Shown: positions 17,903-25,668 of the stretch, piece after piece
Numbering within the stretch: position 1 is the first letter of the stretch
Layout: every line of letters starts with the position of its first letter
DNA from: GCA-002697625 sp002697625
GTDB lineage: Bacteria; Bacteroidota; Bacteroidia; Flavobacteriales; BACL11
Length of the DNA stretch: 52,134 bases
Reading direction: 5' to 3'
Assembly (NCBI GenBank): GCA_964004625.1
Contig: CAXFOB010000024.1
Location: forward strand, 1-52,134
Program-made: the position numbers and the translations under genes
The notes under the pieces: generated by a model
What the model saw: the letters and a program-made list of their open reading frames with translations, nothing else
Database searches by the model: none
Told to the model about the DNA's origin: nothing

Positions 17903-18613
17903 ATGAATAAAGAAGAAAAAAAACTTAGAAGAGCGTTAGATTCAAAAAGTTGGAATGAAATAAAAACAAAAGATTCTTGGCAGATTTTTAAGATAATGTC
18001 GGAATTTGTAGATGGGTATGATACTATGGCAAAAATTGGTCCCTGTGTTTCTATTTTTGGATCTGCCAGAACTACAGATGAAAATCCATATTATCAATTA
18101 GCAGAAGAAATTGCATTTAAACTTACACGAAACGGATATGGAGTCATTACTGGAGGAGGTCCTGGAATAATGGAAGCTGCAAATAAAGGAGCTAAAAAAG
18201 GGGAAGGGAAGTCTGTAGGTTTAAATATTGTATTACCTTTTGAGCAATCTGCCAATCCATATATTGATAATGATAAACTCATAAACTTTGATTATTTCTT
18301 TGTCAGAAAAGTTATGTTTGTGAAATATGCTCAAGGATTTATTGTTTTACCAGGTGGTGTAGGTACTCTAGATGAATTATTTGAAGCAATTACTCTAATT
18401 CAAACCAAAAAGATAGGAAAATTCCCTATTATATTAGTAGGAAAATCCTTTTGGGGAGGGTTAATTGAATGGATTAAAGAAATTATGTTAAAGAAAGAAA
18501 ACAATATCAGTCCGGAAGATTTAAATTTATTTTCGGTAGTAGACACAGCTGAGGAAGCACTTGAAATTATTAATGAATTCTATACAAAATATGGTTTAAA
18601 ACCTAATTTTTAA
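17903..18613 (+). CDS. LOG-family Rossmann-fold protein (possible nucleotide phosphoribohydrolase)
   Basis: A 236-aa protein of the TIGR00730 / LOG type. The GGGPGIMEAANKGA motif (about 83-96) and PGGVGTLDE (about 149-157) are the diagnostic nucleotide-binding and catalytic motifs. Some relatives release nucleobases from nucleoside monophosphates (cytokinin-activating LOG, PpnN). Substrate is not predictable here. It begins 4 nt after uvrA and is probably the last gene of the rfbC operon. Confidence 0.88.
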   Translation: MNKEEKKLRRALDSKSWNEIKTKDSWQIFKIMSEFVDGYDTMAKIGPCVSIFGSARTTDENPYYQLAEEIAFKLTRNGYGVITGGGPGIMEAANKGAKKGEGKSVGLNIVLPFEQSANPYIDNDKLINFDYFFVRKVMFVKYAQGFIVLPGGVGTLDELFEAITLIQTKKIGKFPIILVGKSFWGGLIEWIKEIMLKKENNISPEDLNLFSVVDTAEEALEIINEFYTKYGLKPNF

Positions 18614-18677
18614 AACAGATAGCTTATTTTCTGAATTTTTAGTACTTTTACGCCTTGTATAAAACTACTAACTGATT

Positions 18678-20654
18678 ATGAAGAAAATATTTTTACTGCT
18701 TTCGTTATTAATATGTACACAATCCTTTTCTCAACAGAGAAATTATGAAGTCACTGAAAAAGATGCTTTTCAACCAATGTTCTCTATTGGGTCTGGATAC
18801 TACAACTCATTGGGAGACATAAAAGGTCCTGATGGAAATTATCTTCTTGGAAACATGGGTATTAACACAGGAATCAGAATCAACCTTTCTGAAGATTTAG
18901 ATTTATCATTCTTATTTACTTCAAATGCAAAATTACATGAAAATTCTGGAGTAGAATCCTTTGAAACAGATTTAAGCTCTTTGGGTTTTAATTTAGATTA
19001 TACATTTAGTAATATCTTAAAAAACACTAAATTATCTCCTTTTGCTACTTTTGGTGCACAATGGATGTATTTTAGCACCAATTCAAATCCTCAGGAATCT
19101 GGAATAAACTTACCTTTAGGATTAGGTATTTCCTTAGATGTTTCTGAAAGAATTAGATTTGACATAGGAATGAATTACCACTTATCATTTGCGGATATTG
19201 ACCATACTATTTCTGAAAATAATGATAATTTCACAGTAGTTAATTTCACCTTACATTATGATTTATTCACCCCAAAAGCTGATGATTACAACTATTATGA
19301 TGAAACTAATTACACAAATGTAAACTTTAAGGCAATGGATTTAGAAGATCATGATAGTGATGGAGTGCCAGATATTGATGATAATTGCCCCAGCACACCT
19401 AACGGAGTAAAAGTTAATGCGTTTGGTTGTCCTTTTGATGGAGATAATGATGGAGTACCAAACTATTTAGATGAAGAATTAAATACTAAAATTGGAGCAG
19501 TTGTAAATGAAAGAGGAATTCAGTTAACAGATGAAGAGTACTATAGTATGTACTCTGAATATGAAGCTGCATCAAGAGAGTACGCCAAATTCTACAACGA
19601 ATCTGAAATCAAAAGAGATAACTTTAAAACAATCAACGAATACTTAATTGCAAAAGCAAATGCATTTAATTTAAAATACAATGAAAGTAATCAAGACAGA
19701 CCAACTGGAAAGAGGTATAAAGTTCAGATTGGAAGATTTTCAGATGATATTCCATCTTACTTAATCAATAAATTCTTAAGTTATGAGGATCTAGAAAGTA
19801 TTCCTCAGAAAGACGGCAGTTTTATTTATGCTGTTGGGAATTATCAAATTATTGATGATGCTGAAAACAGGCAAATGAATATTGAAATGAAGGATAGATT
19901 AGCTGTAACTGAGATTATTGTAGTGGAAAATGGTTTTACTTCGGAGTTCCAATATCCTGTTGATGAGGAGGTAGAGGAGGAAGAAAAAATGGAAGAAATA
20001 ATTGAAAAGAATATCGTGACTTATAAAGATTCGGATTCTGTAGCGATAGATACCGCAACAATTGCAGAAAATACAGAGAAAGTAATTTATAGAGTTCAAT
20101 TAGGTTATTTTGAAAAAGAACTCTCTTCAAACATATTTGAAGGATTAAATGTAATTCCAATTAAGAAAGGCAGTGGAACATTCTATCTAATTGGTTCTTT
20201 TACAGAACACCAAAATGCTCTTATCAAACAATCAGAAATGAAAGCCAGAGGTTTTAAAGACGCTTTTATTGTAACTTATAAAAATGGGGAAAGAATTAAT
20301 ATAAGTACTGCTATAACTACTGAAAAAAGGAACAGAAAGAAAAAAGAAGAAAAAGAAAGAGTGGTTGTTACTGAGAATCCAACTTATAATATTCAGTTTA
20401 TAGTGCAGATAGGAGTTTGGAGTAATATAAATCCAAATACTGAAAGTAAAATAGATGCCATTGGTGGAGCTGAGAAGGTTTTAGATAAAGGAAGTCTATA
20501 CAAATATATTGCTGGAAGATACTCCTCGTTATCTGAGGCGGAATTCAGGAAATCTGAGGTTAGACAAAATGGTTTCTCTGACTCTTTTATATACGCCGAG
20601 AAAGATGGAGAAAGAATTAAAATACAAGAAGCTATAAAATTGTTAAATAAGTAA
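18678..20654 (+). CDS. Outer-membrane protein with TSP3 calcium-type repeats and three SPOR-like domains
   Basis: 658 aa. A signal peptide (about 1-19) is followed by a beta-barrel-like domain (about 25-200). Next come thrombospondin type 3-like Asp-rich repeats (DHDSDGVPDIDDNCP and DGDNDGVPNYLDE, about 228-271), usual between barrel and periplasmic domain in OmpA-like proteins. The C-terminal half holds three repeats starting YKVQIGRF, YRVQLGYF and FIVQIGVW, each of SPOR-like pattern, separated by an acidic linker (EEVEEEEKMEE) and a basic one. SPOR domains bind denuded peptidoglycan. No canonical OmpA C-terminal domain is present. Confidence 0.75.
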   Translation: MKKIFLLLSLLICTQSFSQQRNYEVTEKDAFQPMFSIGSGYYNSLGDIKGPDGNYLLGNMGINTGIRINLSEDLDLSFLFTSNAKLHENSGVESFETDLSSLGFNLDYTFSNILKNTKLSPFATFGAQWMYFSTNSNPQESGINLPLGLGISLDVSERIRFDIGMNYHLSFADIDHTISENNDNFTVVNFTLHYDLFTPKADDYNYYDETNYTNVNFKAMDLEDHDSDGVPDIDDNCPSTPNGVKVNAFGCPFDGDNDGVPNYLDEELNTKIGAVVNERGIQLTDEEYYSMYSEYEAASREYAKFYNESEIKRDNFKTINEYLIAKANAFNLKYNESNQDRPTGKRYKVQIGRFSDDIPSYLINKFLSYEDLESIPQKDGSFIYAVGNYQIIDDAENRQMNIEMKDRLAVTEIIVVENGFTSEFQYPVDEEVEEEEKMEEIIEKNIVTYKDSDSVAIDTATIAENTEKVIYRVQLGYFEKELSSNIFEGLNVIPIKKGSGTFYLIGSFTEHQNALIKQSEMKARGFKDAFIVTYKNGERINISTAITTEKRNRKKKEEKERVVVTENPTYNIQFIVQIGVWSNINPNTESKIDAIGGAEKVLDKGSLYKYIAGRYSSLSEAEFRKSEVRQNGFSDSFIYAEKDGERIKIQEAIKLLNK

Positions 20655-20655
20655 G

Positions 20656-20684
20656 AAAAGGAGAGTTAAAACTCTCCTTTTTAT
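20656..20684. terminator. Bidirectional terminator
   Basis: AAAAGGAGAG / CTCTCCTTTT stem between two convergent genes, with a T run on the plus-strand side. Confidence 0.8.
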
Positions 20685-20690
20685 ATATGA

Positions 20691-21845
20691 TTAATTTTGT
20701 TTGGATTGTTTCTTAGATCCTTCATAAATATCAAACCGAACAAATCTACATTCTAGTTTTCCATTATAAACCTTTATCTTCTTAGAAGGTCTTAGCCCAA
20801 TCATCTTCAGGTTTTCAATATCAGAAGATATTAACCAAACACTACACCCTTGATAGTTATGTTTTAAAGTATCTCCTATTTTTTCGTAAAACTCATTTAC
20901 TCCTATTTGCATCCTTTCTCCATAAGGAGGATTAAATACAACATGAGTATTGGCCTGAACTTTTGATTCAAAGAAATCTTCCATCTTTACTTTTATATCA
21001 TCTCTCATCAAAGCATTATTCACATTTGCTCTACAAGATCTTAAGGATTTCTGAAAATTATCTGCACCTGTAATAACTCCGTAATATTCTTTTTCCTTTT
21101 CTAAAGAAACATCTCTTATTCTCTCCCAAAGATCTAAATCAAAGTTCTGCCACCCCTCAAATCCAAATCGTTTACGAAATATATTTGCAGGAATATTATT
21201 TGCAATCATAGATGCTTCTATCAATATAGTTCCTGACCCACACATAGGATCGTGAAAATTAGAAATCTGATTCCAATCAGAAAGTAATATTAAACCAGCT
21301 GCTAGGACTTCATTTATTGGAGCATCTACAGAAGCTAACTTATATCCCCTTTTATGAAGAGAATATCCAGAACTATCTAATGAGATTACAAATTTATTTT
21401 CTCTAACATGTATATTAATCTGAATATCTGGAGAATCAACATCTACATTTGGTCTTTTACCATATTTGTCCCTAAAATAATCTGCAATTGCATCTTTTGT
21501 TTTTAAAGCGGTATACTTACTATGAGTAAAAGTATCTGACGTACCAGAAGATTGAATTGCAAATGTATTATCTATTCCAAAATATTGTTCCCAATTATAA
21601 TCGTATATTTTTCTGTATAACTCTTTTTCATTTCTTGCTTTAAACTCAAAAATAGGTTTTAAAATCCTAATTGCAGTTCTTAAGTTTAGATTAGCTTTAT
21701 ACATAAAACCCTTATCCCCTACAAATTCAACTGCACGATTTAATATATTGATATGCTGGGCTCCTAGTTTTTTTAACTCTTCAGATAATACCTCCTCTAA
21801 ACCCATCATGGTAGTAGCCACCATTTTATAATTCTGTTCTTTCAT
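20691..21845 (-). CDS. THUMP-domain rRNA guanine N2-methyltransferase (RlmL-like)
   Basis: SAM-dependent RNA methyltransferase of 384 aa: N-terminal THUMP RNA-binding domain (about 40-155) and an UPF0020 methyltransferase domain with DPMCGSGTILIEA (SAM site) and catalytic NPPYGER. It matches the N-terminal half of E. coli RlmKL, the part that makes m2G2445 in 23S rRNA; there is no RlmK half. I choose the ATG at 21845, since the longer frame begins with TTG. Target site is inferred from family. Confidence 0.88.
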   Translation of the reverse strand: MKEQNYKMVATTMMGLEEVLSEELKKLGAQHINILNRAVEFVGDKGFMYKANLNLRTAIRILKPIFEFKARNEKELYRKIYDYNWEQYFGIDNTFAIQSSGTSDTFTHSKYTALKTKDAIADYFRDKYGKRPNVDVDSPDIQINIHVRENKFVISLDSSGYSLHKRGYKLASVDAPINEVLAAGLILLSDWNQISNFHDPMCGSGTILIEASMIANNIPANIFRKRFGFEGWQNFDLDLWERIRDVSLEKEKEYYGVITGADNFQKSLRSCRANVNNALMRDDIKVKMEDFFESKVQANTHVVFNPPYGERMQIGVNEFYEKIGDTLKHNYQGCSVWLISSDIENLKMIGLRPSKKIKVYNGKLECRFVRFDIYEGSKKQSKQN

Positions 21846-21908
21846 GTGTTTCAACAGTTTAATTAATCCTTCAAATAATAATAAGATTAAACTTTAAGAA
21901 TAAGAAAA

Positions 21909-21930
21909 GGTCTATCAAAACTGATAGACC
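21909..21930 (-). terminator. Terminator after rpsT
   Basis: Stem GGTCTATCA / TGATAGACC followed on the minus strand by TTTTCTTATT, between rpsT and the methyltransferase gene. Confidence 0.8.
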
Positions 21931-21962
21931 CTCTTTTAAATAATAACTAAAACTAAATCAGA

Positions 21963-22217
21963 TTAAGACATTGCATTTACATGCTTTGTCAATTTCGATT
22001 TTAAGTTTGATGATTTATTTTTATGTATAATATTTCTCTTTGTTAGTTTATCTAACATAGCAACAACCTTTGGTAATAATGCAGTAGCCTCTTTCTTACT
22101 AGTTAATGATCTAAGTTTCGAAATAGCATTTCTAGTTGTTTTATGGAAATACTTATTTAACAATCTTCTTTTTTCAGATTGTCTTATTCTTTTAATTGCA
22201 GATTTATGATTTGCCAT
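21963..22217 (-). CDS. rpsT: 30S ribosomal protein S20
   Basis: An 84-aa basic protein beginning MANHKSAIKRIRQSEKRR, the S20 N-terminal signature, which binds 16S rRNA. Length is normal. It lies only 20 nt downstream of tRNA-Glu on the same strand, with no promoter element between, so it is presumably made from a dicistronic tRNA-mRNA transcript. No Shine-Dalgarno is seen before the ATG. Confidence 0.95.
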   Translation of the reverse strand: MANHKSAIKRIRQSEKRRLLNKYFHKTTRNAISKLRSLTSKKEATALLPKVVAMLDKLTKRNIIHKNKSSNLKSKLTKHVNAMS

Positions 22218-22237
22218 ACTCTTTAATTTAGTTTATG

Positions 22238-22309
22238 TAGCCCGACGGGGAATCGAACCCCGGTTACCAGGATGAAAACCTGGCGTCCTAACCACTAGAC
22301 GACCGGGCC
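22238..22309 (-). tRNA. tRNA-Glu (anticodon UUC)
   Basis: A 72-nt cloverleaf with anticodon stem CCAGG-loop UUUUCAU-CCUGG (anticodon UUC), T arm CGGGG-UUCGAUU-CCCCG and a 7-bp acceptor stem with G-U pairs at both ends. CCA is not encoded. It has a full-consensus promoter just upstream and rpsT just downstream. Confidence 0.96.
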
Positions 22310-22331
22310 GTCTTTCCCTAAAATTGGATTG

Positions 22332-22362
22332 CAAATGTATAATTTTTTTATTATTTCACAAA
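22332..22362 (-). promoter_or_regulatory. Promoter of tRNA-Glu and rpsT
   Basis: Minus strand TTTG (22362-22359), exactly 19 nt, TACATTTG (22339-22332): a perfect Bacteroidota sigma-A promoter, placed about 23 nt before the tRNA 5' end. It is the cleanest promoter in the window. Confidence 0.85.
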
Positions 22363-22372
22363 TAAAAATAAT

Positions 22373-23047
22373 TTATTTGTTTTCATGAGAGAATTTAAAC
22401 CCTAAAGACTTAGAGGTTTTAAGTTTATGAGAATTAACCATATCTAGTATTTGATGTACATTTACTACATCAATATCTTGAAAATCAGGACTAATCAAAT
22501 CAAAATTTAGTGCGAAAATCATAGATTGATCTACAATTCTTTCTAAAAAGTCAATATTTATTTCTTGATTTATAAAATCATTAAACAAAAAACCCAACTG
22601 TTTTTCTCCATCAACAAAAAAATGATTATCTTTATTAACAAAGATTCTGGCAATTAAATGACCCACATCATTTAACCTATTATACTTAAAAGAATCATTT
22701 AAAAAATTATAGACATGAATTACTCCACAGAAACTTCTCATTTTATCTTCTTTTATATAAGAGGTTTTTTGAATAAAGTGATTTGGAGGAAAATCAAATA
22801 CATTAGAATGCATATGAAAAATTAATCTATCTCCAGAAAAATTAATATGGGATTCAAAATCTCCTTTTTCTTCATAACCAATTTCTACAGAATAATCTTT
22901 ACCATCCATAACATCAGACAATTCTGACACTTTCTTTTCTAAGATTTTAGTTATCTCTTTAAAAACAGAAAAAGTAATCCTAAAAACTTCCTGTTTAGTA
23001 GAAGATTTTGATTGTAATAATTGTAATATTTGATTATTCTCAGACAT
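22373..23047 (-). CDS. Conserved-looking protein, function unknown
   Basis: A 224-aa soluble protein with no signal peptide, no membrane segment and no motif I recognise. The N-terminal 45 residues look helical and charged, followed by an alternating beta-like stretch (about 50-115, containing INFSGDRLIFHMHSNVF) and an alpha-rich C-terminal half. The coding frame is complete, with ATG start 3 nt from the proS stop, so it is probably cotranscribed with proS. The neighbourhood does not suggest a role. Confidence 0.7.
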   Translation of the reverse strand: MSENNQILQLLQSKSSTKQEVFRITFSVFKEITKILEKKVSELSDVMDGKDYSVEIGYEEKGDFESHINFSGDRLIFHMHSNVFDFPPNHFIQKTSYIKEDKMRSFCGVIHVYNFLNDSFKYNRLNDVGHLIARIFVNKDNHFFVDGEKQLGFLFNDFINQEINIDFLERIVDQSMIFALNFDLISPDFQDIDVVNVHQILDMVNSHKLKTSKSLGFKFSHENK

Positions 23048-23050
23048 TGT

Positions 23051-24523
23051 TTAATATGATTTAGCAAACAAAACTCTTCTATGAGACCGTTTCCCCGAAT
23101 ATATACAAAAACCCTCTTCACAAGCAATATCTTGAGGTATACATCTGATAGTAGCTTTAGTTTCTTGTTTTATTTTCTCTTCTGATTCAGAGGAACCATC
23201 CCAATGCGCATAAACAAATCCCCCAGATTTTATTAACTTCTTAAACTCCTCATATGTATTTGCTGTATAGGTTTTCTCTTCACGAAATGTATCTGCTTTT
23301 GTATATAAGTTTTGCTGAATTTTATCTAATAAATTAACTACCTTTTTACCTATATCGGATATCTTAAGAGTTTCTTTCTCCATTGTATCTCTCCTTGCAA
23401 CTTCTATTGTTCCATTTTCTAAATCTCTATTACCAATAGCTAATCTCAATGGAACTCCTTTTAATTCGTATTCTGCAAACTTCCATCCTGGTTTATGAGT
23501 GTCTCTATTATCAAATTTAACTGAAACACTTAAATTTTCCAATTCGTTCTTAACTTTTAAAGCTACCTCAGACACAGCTTTCAACTGTTCCTCTCCTTTG
23601 TATATAGGAACAATAACTACCTGATAAGGAGCTAACTTCGGAGGAAGAACTAGACCCGCGTCATCAGAATGAGTCATAATCAATGCTCCCATTAATCTAG
23701 TAGAAACTCCCCATGATGTAGCCCAAACATATTCCTGTTTTCCTTCTTTTGTAGAGAACTTTACATTAAATGCTTTTGCAAAATTCTGACCTAAAAAATG
23801 AGATGTTCCAGCTTGAAGAGCTTTACCATCTTGCATTAAAGCCTCAATACAATAGGTTTCCAAAGCCCCAGCAAATCTTTCAGCTTCTGTTTTTGTCCCA
23901 ATTACTACTGGCATTGCCATGAATTCTTTAGCGAATTTTGCATAAATATTAACCATTTGTTTTGTTTCTTGAATAGCCTCCTCTTGTGTTGCGTGCGCAG
24001 TGTGTCCTTCTTGCCATAAAAACTCTGATGTTCTTAAAAATAATCTTGTTCTCATTTCCCACCTCACAACATTTGCCCATTGATTTACTAATATCGGTAA
24101 ATCTCTATAAGATTGAATCCATTTTCTATATGTATCCCAAATAATTGTTTCTGAGGTAGGACGTACTATTAATTCTTCTTCTAGTTTTGCTTCAGGATCT
24201 ACTATAACCCCATTTCCTGCAGGGTCATTTTTTAATCTGTAATGAGTAACTACTGCGCATTCTTTTGCAAATCCATCTACATGACTTGCTTCTTTACTAA
24301 AATATGACTTTGGAATAAATAATGGAAAATAAGCGTTTTCATGACCTGTTTCTTTAAACATTCTATCTAATTCAGATTGCATTTTTTCCCATATAGCAAA
24401 ACCATAAGGCTTCACTACCATACAACCTCTTACACCAGAATTCTCAGCCAAATCCGCATTCTGTACAAGTTCGTTATACCATTGTGAGTAATCTTTTTCT
24501 CTTGATGTTAACTTTTTTGCCAT
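23051..24523 (-). CDS. proS: Prolyl-tRNA synthetase, eukaryote/archaea-like type
   Basis: Charges tRNA-Pro. The class II core shows motif 2 RWEMRTRLFLRTSEFLWQEG and GTSHFLGQNFAKAF, followed by an anticodon-binding domain (about 285-390) and a C-terminal extension with Cys residues (CIPQ ... CEEGFC) ending in Tyr, as in the archaeal/eukaryotic form. At 490 aa it lacks the large editing insertion of the E. coli type (about 570 aa). I believe this form is usual in Bacteroidota. A TAnnTTTG element lies 59 nt upstream, divergent from the next gene's promoter. Confidence 0.95.
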   Translation of the reverse strand: MAKKLTSREKDYSQWYNELVQNADLAENSGVRGCMVVKPYGFAIWEKMQSELDRMFKETGHENAYFPLFIPKSYFSKEASHVDGFAKECAVVTHYRLKNDPAGNGVIVDPEAKLEEELIVRPTSETIIWDTYRKWIQSYRDLPILVNQWANVVRWEMRTRLFLRTSEFLWQEGHTAHATQEEAIQETKQMVNIYAKFAKEFMAMPVVIGTKTEAERFAGALETYCIEALMQDGKALQAGTSHFLGQNFAKAFNVKFSTKEGKQEYVWATSWGVSTRLMGALIMTHSDDAGLVLPPKLAPYQVVIVPIYKGEEQLKAVSEVALKVKNELENLSVSVKFDNRDTHKPGWKFAEYELKGVPLRLAIGNRDLENGTIEVARRDTMEKETLKISDIGKKVVNLLDKIQQNLYTKADTFREEKTYTANTYEEFKKLIKSGGFVYAHWDGSSESEEKIKQETKATIRCIPQDIACEEGFCIYSGKRSHRRVLFAKSY

Positions 24524-24581
24524 TTTTTATTTAAAATGTTGTAATTTTATGCCAAATTTCTCGTTAAAAGAAATAAGTCAG

Positions 24582-24589
24582 CAAATTTA
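24582..24589 (-). promoter_or_regulatory. proS promoter -7 element
   Basis: TAAATTTG on the minus strand, 59 nt before proS. It lies only 11 nt from an oppositely oriented element at 24601, so the two promoters share DNA. Confidence 0.4.
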
Positions 24590-24600
24590 ATAAATTAAAC

Positions 24601-24608
24601 TATCTTTG
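24601..24608 (+). promoter_or_regulatory. Promoter -7 element for the Tyr-rich lipoprotein gene
   Basis: TATCTTTG on the plus strand, 31 nt before the lipoprotein ATG and facing away from the proS promoter. Confidence 0.45.
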
Positions 24609-24639
24609 TTTACTTTAGTCAAACTAAAAAAATGAAAAT

Positions 24640-25662
24640 ATGAAAAATACTATTTTTTACCTCTCAATTTTACTAATAACATTTAGTTCGTGCAGTACAA
24701 CCTATAACACTTACAATTATTCTGATCCTAATTATTTAGATTCTAACGAATTTACAATTATTAGTTCTGAAGAAACAAATACCTCTGAAGAAATAGAATA
24801 TGTGTTTGAAGAATCTGATGAAGACACACTTATAAATGAAAAAACTACCATAATAAACAACTATTATGTAGACGATTCACATTATGACTTTTATTATTCA
24901 TCCAGGATAAGGAGATTCCATAGACCTTATCGTAGTTATAACTATTACGGAAGTTATTATACTAATAGCTATTGGTACACAGGAAATCTCTACCATTGTG
25001 GAAATAGTATTTATTATAATTATGGGTGGAATTCTCCATACTATTATGGAGGTTATGGATATTACGATCCATTTTACAACTACTACTCTTATAACTACAC
25101 ACCTTATTATTATGGTGGTTATTACAATAACCACTACCATGGAAATTACTATAACAACTGGGGACATACATATAATTCCAACTCTACGGATTATGTATTT
25201 GGACACAGAGGGAGTTTCTCTGGAAGAAATAGAAACCTAACTGTTAAACCAAATATTATTAATAGTTATAATAACACGACTAATTCTTCCAATCCTAATG
25301 TATCGAATAATAGTTCTGTTATAAAAACAAAGATGAATACTAATAATAACAAGACTGTTAAATCAAATTCAACTAGAAACAATTCTATTATAAAAACAAA
25401 CCTCAACAATACCGTTCGAACAAAAACCAAGACGAATAACTCTCTAATTAAATCAAATTCTAATAAAACGACAAACAAAAAAAATAATAGAACAATTACT
25501 AAAAATAATTCTAAAAAGAATACAATAAAAATAAATAGAGGTAATAACAACCCTAATCGTTCTACCCCTAACAGAAGTTATCACAACTCCCGAACAAAAA
25601 GCAATTCATCAGGAAGAAGTAGAAGTTCTGGAGGAAATAGAAATGTAAAACCAAGAAAATAA
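24640..25662 (+). CDS. Low-complexity lipoprotein, Tyr-rich then Asn/Lys-rich
   Basis: 340 aa. The signal peptide ends in lipobox FSSC (Cys19), so it should be lipid-anchored. An acidic segment follows (about 35-70). Then comes a Tyr/Asn/Gly-rich block with many SYNYYG- and YYGGYY-like repeats (about 85-185), and a long Asn/Thr/Ser/Lys tail ending in a basic Arg/Ser/Gly stretch. No enzymatic domain is visible. Its stop lies 6 nt before the FadL-like gene, so the two are probably cotranscribed. An envelope or adhesive structural role is conjecture. Confidence 0.7.
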   Translation: MKNTIFYLSILLITFSSCSTTYNTYNYSDPNYLDSNEFTIISSEETNTSEEIEYVFEESDEDTLINEKTTIINNYYVDDSHYDFYYSSRIRRFHRPYRSYNYYGSYYTNSYWYTGNLYHCGNSIYYNYGWNSPYYYGGYGYYDPFYNYYSYNYTPYYYGGYYNNHYHGNYYNNWGHTYNSNSTDYVFGHRGSFSGRNRNLTVKPNIINSYNNTTNSSNPNVSNNSSVIKTKMNTNNNKTVKSNSTRNNSIIKTNLNNTVRTKTKTNNSLIKSNSNKTTNKKNNRTITKNNSKKNTIKINRGNNNPNRSTPNRSYHNSRTKSNSSGRSRSSGGNRNVKPRK

Positions 25663-25668
25663 TTTAAG

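Noticed and set aside
24920..25180. Repetitive DNA that might be a CRISPR or satellite array
   Set aside because: The repetition follows codons for Tyr, Gly and Asn and has no constant repeat unit or spacer spacing.
24898..25550. Several hydrophobic open frames in other frames of the Tyr-rich lipoprotein gene
   Set aside because: They are by-products of the low-complexity TAT/AAT codon pattern (reading as Ile/Val runs) and have no independent start context.
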